NCBI GenBank assembly: GCA_026182355.1
Contig: JAPFBL010000165.1
Coordinates: forward strand, 434,001-498,000
Length of the DNA: 64,000 nt
Source: Hermatobates lingyangjiaoensis
Lineage: Eukaryota > Arthropoda > Insecta > Hemiptera > Hermatobatidae
Direction: 5' to 3'
This document shows positions 54,757 through 63,615 of the stretch, in pieces. A program made the position numbers and the translations under genes. The notes under the pieces are model-generated. The model ran no database searches and was not told the origin of the DNA. It worked only from the letters and a program-made list of their open reading frames with translations. Every line of letters starts with the position of its first letter. Position 1 is the stretch's first letter.

Positions 54757-54959
54757 GAAAAATCTATTATTGAGTAAGCTACAAAATTATTTCTTTGATG
54801 TCTCTGGGACAACTTCTTCACAAAATCACTCCCTACCAAAGAAAACTAGTTAGAAAACTAGAAAACACCAGCAAAAAGGTCGTGAATGCGAAAGCTGCCA
54901 ACTTTAATAAAATATATATATATGAATTAAACACCAGAATAAACAAATATATATTAATT

Positions 54960-55005
54960 AAAATCCTCTAAGGCCTTTTGTCACAACATCATCAGAGAGC
55001 TAAAT
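54960..55005 (-). mobile_element. HHR arm, family zeta, minus strand
   Basis: Minus strand: GCUCU, CUGAUGA (54989-54995), extra U, short helix II, AAAA for GAAA, self-complementary AGGCCU, U, AGAGG. Helix I CUCU/AGAG pairs. It is otherwise the best-kept zeta first box. Single arm, with a TA run about 40 bp upstream. Confidence 0.65.
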
Positions 55006-55648
55006 GAAGAAAACAAAAAATACAATAACAAGTTAACCTGGTTGATTGAAGTCTTCAGGATTGCTTCTGCATCAATCTTTTTTCTATACGCAACCAAACT
55101 GACAACCATAAAATTGTGTCCATCCACCCTTATGTTGGAGGATCTCTTAAGAGCCTGTACTACTTAATAAATGTTATGCTAGATTAAACTCAGTGTAGTT
55201 ATAATAAAAGTGAGAACGTCGTAAGGAAAGCTTGTTTTTTGTCAAAAAAATTAATAAAATTATTAAAAAACTAATATTAAAAATTCATGATAGTAGTTCG
55301 TATTAAAATTTAGAAAAATTCCAATGTTAGAGAAAAGTGAAATCATCATATTTAATTCTTAAATATGGACAAATTTTTTCTTCAGTCAGTAAAAACAAAT
55401 ATTTTTGGTTATCGTTGTAGATGAAGGCATCACATTATCTAATAAAATAAAGTGTAAGTACACAAGGACATTTTTTTCAAAATATATAATTCAAATTGTA
55501 TTAAAGAAGAAATAGTCTCTGATAACTCTTCATTTATTACAAATACACGGTTAAAAAGAAAGAAATTAAAGCTGGAAAGAATATTAAAATAAGATTTCAA
55601 GAACATTTTACTAGTTAAATATTTGTTGCAAATAAAATTATGCTATGC

Positions 55649-55712
<64 letters not shown>

Positions 55713-56320
55713 TGTACAAAATTCAATGGTTTTATTAAAATTAAGACGAAAAGAACTTATACTACAAGTAACAGAAGATCTTGAAATATATAAACATACT
55801 CACTTAGATAGTTTAATAAAAAAGAGAATTAATTACCGAAGAGAAATAGCAGCATTAAAGCTGAACATTTTTTTATTATATCAAACTATAATGATAACAA
55901 AAATAATGGACTTAATAAAGATGATTTAAATTATAAAAGAATAAAATTATGAATAAGAAGTAGAATATTAATAATAATAGTCCATATTGATAGTAGAAAA
56001 TTTAATATATCAGAGCACTTGTCTTATAGCTTTAATACCCGTGATCTCTGATAAGCATTTGTTCTAGTTGATGTTTACGTGGGAACCCGGTCGGACGATT
56101 ACAACTGTGTCTACGAAGTAAGATAGATTTACATAATAATGTAAATTCTACTAACCTCTGTGATATTCAAATTATGCAAACATTTATTATAATTTTGTAG
56201 AACGCTTTATTCTGGGATATTTATACATCTGAACAGCAGCGTTTAAATTACATGTTTTATTTATCATGTAACTAATAATAGTAAAATTGTATTAAAACAT
56301 TAGCAATGTTAACAAATATG

Positions 56321-56324
<4 letters not shown>
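55006..56324. other. AT-rich stretch with a long TA tract
   Basis: (TA)n at about 55652-55708. The open frame crossing it (55645-55929) has a lysine/leucine-rich tail without recognised motifs. No gene called. Confidence 0.45.
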
Positions 56325-56357
<33 letters not shown>

Positions 56358-56445
56358 TTTTTCGTTAGAAATACGATCCAAAACGGACAAATATAGTTCA
56401 ATATAGACAAAGAAACATAGAAAAATCAAAAGAACACACTTACAG

Positions 56446-56482
56446 TCTCTAATTTTCGGTTTGAACCGTCTTCAGGAGAGAT
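56446..56482 (-). ncRNA. Hammerhead-like ribozyme, beta, minus strand
   Basis: Minus strand: UCUC, CUGAAGA (56469-56475), extra C, helix II GGUU/AACC, GAAA (56454-56457), self-complementary AAUU, A, GAGA. UCUC/GAGA gives a 4-bp helix I. Identical to the plus copy. Confidence 0.75.
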
Positions 56483-56540
56483 AAGAGAGGGAAACCAAGC
56501 ACACTGGTTCAGAGACGGTCTCCAACCGTTTCCCTCTCTT

Positions 56541-56580
56541 ATCTCTCCTGAAGACGGTTCAAACCGAAAATTAGAGACTG
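56541..56580 (+). ncRNA. Hammerhead-like ribozyme, beta, plus strand (complete)
   Basis: TCTC (56544-56547) pairs with GAGA (56574-56577). CTGAAGA is at 56548-56554, extra C, helix II GGTT-CA-AACC, GAAA at 56566-56569, self-complementary AATT, and A at 56573 as cleavage nucleotide, which is allowed because only G is excluded. Confidence 0.78.
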
Positions 56581-56689
56581 TAAGTGTGTTCTTTTGATTT
56601 CTCTATGTTTCTTTGTCTATATTGAAATATATATATATATATATATATAGTTCAATATAGACAAAGAAATAATTTTTTTTTTTTATTTC

Positions 56690-57160
56690 GTATTTATATA
56701 CTTTTTATCTTGTTTTCTAAATAAATATTGGAGGGATCTCTATTTTTCCTCTCCTCCGCTGGGGGGCAGCATTGCCAGTTACTCTGGAGGCCAGTAGCAG
56801 TTTGCTTCTCAACGCGAATACTTCGCACTTCTTCCCGATGACGACGGATGTCGAAATATCGAAGTGAGTTCTGTAGTATCTTTTTGTGTTCTTTTTTCTG
56901 TGTTAAAGTGTATATATATATAAATAATGAAAGGTGTATGTGGACAATAAAAACTCTAACACATAGAAAAAAACAGAGAAAGTCACAACAGAACTCACTT
57001 CGATATATCGACATACACGGTTAAAAAACGGTTAAACTGCAACTGGCATTCAGAGTAACTTGTGGAACCACCGCAATGCTCCCCCCCCCCCCCCCCCGCG
57101 GAGGAGAGGAAAAATAGACATCCCTACAATATTTATTTATAAAACAAGATAAAAAATATA
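56690..57160. mobile_element. HHR palindromic unit, family delta (about 470 bp)
   Basis: Arms 56690-56890 and 56990-57160 are inverted copies sharing TTATCTTGTTTT, AATAAATATTG, TTTTTCCTCTCCTCC and GCAGCATTGCC/GCAATGCTC. The plus core at 56835-56856 is CCGATGA (U4 to C), GAC/GTC-type helix II, GAAA, ATATC, GAAGTGAG. The minus core near 57005 has lost most of the box. A run of 17 C (57081-57097) lies in the right arm. Confidence 0.72.
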
Positions 57161-57257
57161 ATGTGAAATAATAATGAAGACAACAATAAGTATGCAGTTA
57201 AAATTAAAAAAAAAACTAAAAAGTAAAAACAATGAGAATCAATAAAATAATTAATAA

Positions 57258-57289
<32 letters not shown>

Positions 57290-57291
57290 AC

Positions 57292-58000
57292 GGTAGAGGT
57301 AAGACCAGGAGGAGAGCGAGCCCCAAGCAGGCATATAAATGGCTCTTCAGAAGCTCTAAGGGTGACATGGAAATTAGACTTGGGGATTTGTTTGAAAATT
57401 TGTACTCTGAAACAATCATTAAAACGGAGGTCATGGGAATTTGCATGGATGGCTAAGAGTAAATCACTAAGCTGACCAACGGACGCCCTGTGATTGTTCA
57501 TACGTTGGTTTACGTATTAATGAATGCTTTTTAATGAAGCCAAGCTAACGTAAAAAGCATCACATCGAGTACATTCCAACGATAAATGTAGTTACAGTAT
57601 GTGCAAGATATATCAGAAGGAGCAAGATAGAAGTTGTTACTAAGAGGGGAAGTAAAGAAAGCATTGGTACAGGTTTAATGGGACAGAATTAATGGACAGG
57701 TTTGGCAGTTACGGCGTTCACATCGCTGCATCCCTCTGCTAGCACAGGGGCTGTTTAAATATGAGAGAAAATGGATTTAAGGTTAGAAGGTCTACGGTAG
57801 GAAAAGTAGAGGTCTGACTGAAAATAGGAGAAGTAGACGAAGAAGAGGAAAGTATAGGATGGAACTCTTTAATAACAGAGTCGAGTTTGTGGGAGCCTGG
57901 GAAAAAAGTAGATATGAAGGGAGTAGTATTCCCTACGATCCTTTCTAGCTGTAGGGCGGTGACCACTCTCAGCGGGAACGACAGAACTGTTGATTATATT
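57292..58000 (-). pseudogene. Penelope-like element GIY-YIG fragment
   Basis: Minus frame 57501-57292 reads MNNHRASVGQLSDLLLAIHA, then SHDLRFNDCFRVQIFKQIPK, then LRASEEPFICLLGARSPPGL, the C-terminal part of a PLE GIY-YIG nuclease (H.A, NDCFRVQ, SEE.FI..LGAR.PPGL). Upstream, 57966-57739 gives FFPGSHKLDSVIKEFHPILS, which aligns with the linker in the 47500-48440 copy. The region between is frameshifted. The coding part stops exactly at (TA)n 57261-57289. A beta hammerhead arm lies 50 bp upstream of its other end. Confidence 0.83.
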
Positions 58001-58014
58001 ACGAGGGTTTCCTC

Positions 58015-58200
58015 GTATATATTATATAATATATATATATATATACATATAAAGTTCAATATAGAAAAAGAAACATAGAGAAATCAAAAGAACACACTTA
58101 CAGTCTCTAATTTTCGGTTTGAACCGTCTTCAGGAGAGATAAGAGAGGGAAACCAAGCGCGATTTGGATCGTATTTAACACGAAAAAGTGTATATATAAA
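58015..58200 (-). mobile_element. HHR arm, family beta, single
   Basis: Beta left arm 58053-58165 after a TA tract (58022-58046). The hammerhead is on the minus strand: CTGAAGA (58127-58133), GGTT/AACC, GAAA (58112-58115), AATT, A, GAGA. The sequence after it (GCGCGATTTGGATCGTATTT) has the GATCGT word also found at the end of gamma units. Confidence 0.75.
58106..58140 (-). ncRNA. Hammerhead-like ribozyme, beta, minus strand
   Basis: Sequence of core, helix II and helix I (UCUC/GAGA) is identical to the 56446-56482 copy, so no core position is lost. Confidence 0.72.
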
Positions 58201-58217
58201 TAAACGTATATCTAACA

Positions 58218-58280
58218 CGTGAGATTATGTCTGTGTCTTTCTGTGTTTCCTTCGTTTTGAATTTATTTTATTTTAAACGT
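58218..58280 (+). mobile_element. Delta HHR tail fragment
   Basis: GTGAGATTATGTCTGTGTCT and the rest of the tail match 8858-8917 with few differences. The hammerhead core itself is missing. Confidence 0.6.
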
Positions 58281-58341
58281 ATATATATTTATATTATATC
58301 CCAGTAGTAGTAGTAGTAGACACAACTGTAGATTGAAGTGA

Positions 58342-58641
58342 TTTTCCCACAAAGGAACACAGATCAATACCAAATATTGGGCCCTTTGTGATACCACGCA
58401 ATGAAGTTTGATTCTACATTGTGGGTCTTAAATTTTGTCTAACTCAAGTGTTTTTAGATTAGGGATCTTTAACGAGTATCTGACATTGTACAGGCTCGGG
58501 ACTGACGTCTTAACGTTTTCTCCGAGGTACGACGTGCTTAGATTTATTCATATCCTGCGTGAATAAATCGAGTGCCAAAGTGGATATCGAACGCACCAGT
58601 TCAGAGGCAAACACGTTTACCACCAAGGTAACCTTGCTCCC
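58342..58641 (-). mobile_element. tRNA-derived SINE, minus strand, nearly full length
   Basis: Reverse copy from the tail side (TCCCACAAAGGAACACAG, near 58345) through GATCTTTAACGAGTATCTGA and ATTTATTCATATCCTGCGTG. It ends at the head with ACCACCAAGGTAACCTTGC (complement of the box A region). All blocks are in the normal order, unlike the copy at 31838. The CCTAA tail is gone; GTAGTAGTAGTAG lies just outside (about 58303). Confidence 0.8.
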
Positions 58642-59908
58642 ATGTTATGCCCTAACATATACATATTAGGATATGATGGAGGGCATTCTTTATTACTACC
58701 GTTATTGTCCATTCACCTTGTGGTTTATTTATTTCATGACAACTCTACATAAATCTCATGCACTGTTATACTGCATCATGAATGATGCGGCCTTCATATC
58801 GGCATCCAAGTATCAATATTGAACTTGTTAGCTTTCTTTCCGGTTTTTTCTTCACAAGAGTTTCTTTTTTGTTTTTTAATAAGACCTTGAATTCCAATTG
58901 GCTTGCTACTATGTTTTTTTTATATCAATTTATAAAACTGAGGTCAAGCTATCATCATTAATTTCACATTCGTGCTAAAAGTATTGTTTAATTAAAAGTC
59001 AGTTCATTATATAATGTTCAAAAAGTAATTATCAAATGATACACAATAATTTAATAGTATTGCAGTAATAGGTGTTATTATGAATTGTAATTCCTGACAT
59101 TTTTTGAAAATATACTACATATATGCATCTTATTCTCATTCAATTGAAACATTATTTAGAACAGTTGTTTTAACTAAAAGATAGACAGCTGCAATAAATG
59201 AAATACAAATTATGAAATATGACATATTATATGTGAAAAGTAGTATTTGTTTGTGTCAGTGGCTTGAAGTACGATCAGAGGTGTTGAGAGAAAAGAAGGG
59301 AAAATGATTGCTACAGGGTATGAATAGTAGTAGGTAAAATCAAAACCTCGAACTGTTCAGTCTATAAAGCCGAAACAAATATTATCTTTGAAGTTACTGC
59401 CATTGAATTCATAAAACAGAGATTTCAGAATGTTTCCTTTGATGGTATAACTTACAATGTTATTTATGTATAGAATACCGTACATTTTTTTTTATATAAT
59501 GCAAACCATATTATTGATATGTTGAGTATTGTCTGATAATGTTTGTATTTTGTAAGTAAATTTTGTACTAAATTTTTAGTTAATTCAAGTATAATTCATT
59601 TAACCACTTTTAATTTTGTTGTAAACAATAATCAAAACAAATAAAAAGCTATATTTATTTAATTTAATAGAATGCAAATTTCATCTATGAAATTATTGAT
59701 TCAGTATAGAAGTTTCAAACTTTAATCTGTCACAGATTGTAGACTAATAATTTTTTTTGTTTAATTAGATTAAATCAAAAGAAACTATGAAAGTAAAGTG
59801 GAAGGCTAATTATATTTGCTTTTATAGTTCCACTATAAGAAGACTATATTACAGGAAAATCTATCTGAGGTGCATCAAAGGTTTTGTAGTCATATGTACA
59901 AGACTTAT
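58642..59908. other. AT-rich stretch without recognised features
   Basis: No gene or element signature seen. Confidence 0.5.
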
Positions 59909-60000
59909 ATCTATATAAATAAAAGAAATCTATATAAATAAAGTTATCTTTATGTTTCATACATTAGTAAAACCTAATACACCCATTGAACCAAAAGGGC
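59909..60000 (+). mobile_element. Helitron 5'-end fragment
   Basis: TCTATATAAATAAAAGAAA at 59909 and a second TCTATATAAATAAAG about 20 bp later, followed by TTATCTTTATGTTTCATACAT of the shared leader and a CACCCATTGAACC end. The two partial starts suggest replication slippage or two overlapping insertions. Confidence 0.6.
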
Positions 60001-63000
60001 AAAAAAATAGAAATGACAAATAATATACAATGAAGTGGAAAGGGAAAAAATTAAATGTAAATGTAAAATAAGGAATCTAAACAAAAATTTATGAAAATAA
60101 ATTAAAAATTTGATAGATAAAAATATTTTATTTTGAATTAATATTGGTAGCAGAAATACGTTTAGTTTTTTTTAATGAACAGTTGTTTAAATTTATGTTT
60201 ATTCTATTCATTTGATTCGACTTGAGTAGCAGAGATTTTCACGGTGTTCAATACGGCACATTTAATTTGCAAGTCAATGCCAAGGGTTTTAGTTCTTGAA
60301 GGTTATCTTGAGAGTTAAATTGAAGCATAGAAACGATGTCTATTTTTTATTAGCTCTTTTGTTAGGGTTGTCAAAATAAAATGAGAAAATTGGTTTATTT
60401 TATTAGCGTAAATATGGTTCATTGAACGTGACTGAAACAAAACTGACTTGTTATTGCTGGTTGTTTGAAAAGACGTCTGTCTGTGTTTGATTAGAAAGTA
60501 AGGTTGTGTGAAGGTTTGAAATTGGGAGGTCAAGTTCGCAGCAGCTGTTGGACACTACGTGTTTCAGAGCTTCCTTCTGTATTTGCCGACAATCCGGCTG
60601 AGGAGGCTGGGAAACATTCTCCTGCCACACCCAAGGACATCTAGCACTCTGCAGTAATTACCTTTGTAGTCCCCACACATTACCTAATCGAGATCTCCCA
60701 CAATTCATTGCCACTTATTCCTAACGGCCATAGTAATTCATTTTTCATACCAATCACGCTAATAGCTACAACACTTCACATAAACCATCATTAATTATAA
60801 TAATTATGATTATTCTTATAAATATTATTTTTATATCAACTTGAAAGTGAAATTCCATAAAAATATTAATATCAGATATACAGTTCAAGAACACCCGTAG
60901 TTTCTATGTAATATTCAGGCCCGGCATTTTTGTTCGTTATGACAGAACAACTTCTAATTACACACCAATTCTACCGCGATTCAATAAACTTCAAATTTCG
61001 TCTTGAGTATTGTTTTAACACGAATATTTCATGACCTTTGAAGCTACTGAAGAAGCTAACTTTTATTTACTATCTGTGGGGAAAATGTGCAGTTTTAGGT
61101 AAATAAGTGTTTCTTCTCTTGTAAGAGAAGAGCTAAGAATCAAAATTCCAAATAAACAAATTCAGTTTCAAAAATTTTGTTTAGAAAATGTGAAAGAATA
61201 TTCACGTTAATCAAATTTATTCACAAATTAAATCAAATATATCCGAATATCAGTAGTCGAAAAATTTCTACGGCCTAACGGTTGCCTCGAAATATTCATT
61301 TCATTTCACGGTTGCAAAAAAAAAATCCCATATTTAAATATTTTTATGAAAAGATATATACTATATTACTCAGATGAAGGCCACTGGATAAATTTAACTG
61401 GTAAATAAATACAATTTATACCTTTTGTAAAAGAGTACAGATTTCTTGAATGCTTATCACTCTATAGATGCCAGTCATAGACACATAAGGGTACAGTTGG
61501 CGTCTTTATTATCAACCTAGATCCATGTATAGTTCAATACCAATATCCTTGAATAAGGAGTAGTTTTTATTTTGAACACCTACATAATGATGGTTGGTCA
61601 CTATTAATGATAGAAGGACTCTTAACTTGTAGTTTTATAGTGGGGCTTTTATAAAGGTTGGCTGCACCTTTTGAATTAGAATGAAAACAAATAAGTCTAC
61701 CCACATGTTCATGAAATATAGTCACCTATCAGTTGCATCAAGTATTGTATGCAACACTATTTTCAAGTGGTGACATCAAACCGTAGACAGGGTTAAAAAA
61801 TGGTATTTATACATGAAAATAATATCGAACTACACTACTGAAGCATTTCATTGATAGTGAAGTACAGTTCACTTTATAACTATGCAAAAAGAAATGATTT
61901 ATTTTAGTTCTTGCCCAAAATGACTCTTATTTTATTTTCAGTATAAAAGAAGATGTATTTTATTTATATTATATTATTTTAATGTAAAAAACTAATATAA
62001 CTTGAGTTCATGTTATATTTAATTAATCTAAAAAGTTAACTTGATTAATGTTATATTGGCCTTTAATGCTGCTAATTATATGATTACTTTCAACCACCAA
62101 CACTAATGAAGTTTGATAAAGTTGGCCACATCCCTTTTATAATTATCCTGGATTCATTAGAACATGTACAGTGTTATAGTACGATTTAAATATCTCTGGA
62201 TGTCATAAAAAAAAACTGATCTATCAAGAGCAAATTGTTTTTCTTTAATAAACTTGAAAGGTAACCTGAATGTAAAATGTAGTCTAATGGGATGGCATAG
62301 TTACCAGCACTATTAATCAACCCTTTATTCAACGTTGCAGTTTAATCAAGCCGTTTGCTTTGATTCCAGTTTTTTGTGACGAGCTCTATGAGAAATCGTA
62401 AGGTTATTAAAAGCCTTTTCCTTTAACTACAAAACTTACCTAACATAAAATATTGTAAACCAGTGTTATCTGAAGATTCTTGTCTAATGAGATTAGGACC
62501 AATCTGCTTCAGTGATCTCGGTTAACAGATTTTTAAGCATATCAGTGTTACCAAGTATTGCATACCAGAAATGATATAATTGTAGTAATGCTAAATTTAA
62601 AATGGTCTAACTAAATTACTGATCATACTTCCTTCATAACATAAAAAAATACTCGTTACGTCATATAGGCATCATTCTGAATTCAGAGTATCTTACAATG
62701 ATAATTAAAGGAAATCATGTTAATCAATTCTAAATTGCCAACTGTATTGATATTATGCAGCAATGTGGACGCCTGGCTCTTTAACTTTCCCGATAATTAG
62801 TTGTTAGCCTTACTTCAGTTCTAACAATCATACAATACCACAACATCATATAACCTTCCCCACGACTCACTGTGTTCATCCCTTGTATTGATATTGTGTG
62901 CTTTTTTTACATTCATAAAAAAAAATATGAAACACCTCTATCTAGGCTCGTAAAAAAAGTGTTCCAATAAACTTACATGGTTCTATAACCACCCTCAAAA

Positions 63001-63343
63001 GTTTTTTTGAGTTCAAGTGAAACTCTGATAGAGGATTGATGAAGGATCATACTAGAGTTTTTCATTTTTCTTGTGGTTTTGACACGAATAACTTATAAGA
63101 AAATACTTATAAGTAACAATGATATTTATCATTAATTTTAGTAATTTTTACCACTACAAAACACAAAAAAGGGACTAACACTCATAATTCATTTTGGTTT
63201 CCCAAGAGTATTCGACTTGTTGTGTTTTCGAGTTGTAACTTTAATTATATTTGAGTTTAAAACATTCAAAACTCCTTTTTGAATTCAAAGTAGTCTATAA
63301 ATAAATTTATATATAATAAATAAATATATTCACTTAATATGTG
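60001..63343. other. AT-rich stretch; one less AT-rich island
   Basis: Bases about 60535-60760 are less AT-rich with no open frame or repeat, and could be regulatory or old repeat sequence. No gene, RNA or element signature seen in the rest. Confidence 0.45.
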
Positions 63344-63615
63344 GAAAAACGATCCAAACTGGAAACAATACGAGTTCAAAATTGAAGAAAAGTAACACAC
63401 AGAGTAAAGGAACACACAAACTCAAATTTTGGGCAATTCGTTTTCAAGAGAAAAGAGAAAGGGAGATCAACACGTTGTAGCCGCAATGGTAAGTGGGTTA
63501 CTTTGCCTTTTTTTTTTTTTTTTTTTTTTGAAAATAGATTGCCCAAAAATTTAATTTTGTTAGTGTGTTTCTTTACCTTGTGTGTTACTTTTCTTCAATT
63601 TTGAACTCGTGTATA
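63344..63615. mobile_element. HHR palindromic unit, family gamma, decayed
   Basis: Left arm 63344-63500 (ACGATCCAAACTGG, GAGTTCAAAATTGAAGAAAA, ACACACAGAGTAAAGG) and right arm 63529-63612 are inverted copies. Both cores are mutated (left minus strand TTGAAAA and CAAA; right TTGAAAA and CAAA). A run of about 19 T separates the arms. Confidence 0.72.

Larger units (their letters stand above)
54170..54915. mobile_element. HHR palindromic unit, family eta (about 700 bp), with PLE-like ORF start in both arms
   Basis: The left arm (about 54215-54560) and right arm (about 54575-54908) are inverted copies. From the centre outward each arm has an AT-rich leader, a hammerhead, about 60 bp of TA-containing sequence, and an open frame starting ATG with SLGQLLH. 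Left arm (minus): MMSLGQLLHEITPYQRKLEN then TSKKVVIAEAAVYFNE. Right arm (plus): MSLGQLLHKITPYQRKLVRK then LENTSKK. A hammerhead directly upstream of an ORF start is the layout of a PLE 5' terminal repeat. The peptide would be the PLE N-terminus; that identity is inference. Confidence 0.72.
56326..56650. mobile_element. HHR palindromic unit, family beta (about 235 bp)
   Basis: Near-perfect inverted arms (56396-56505 and 56520-56630) start AGTTCAATATAGACAAAGAA and carry identical hammerheads on both strands. TA tracts lie on each side (56326-56356, 56629-56650). A short piece of the arm start is repeated at 56651-56670. A beta single arm is at 58053-58165. Confidence 0.85.
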
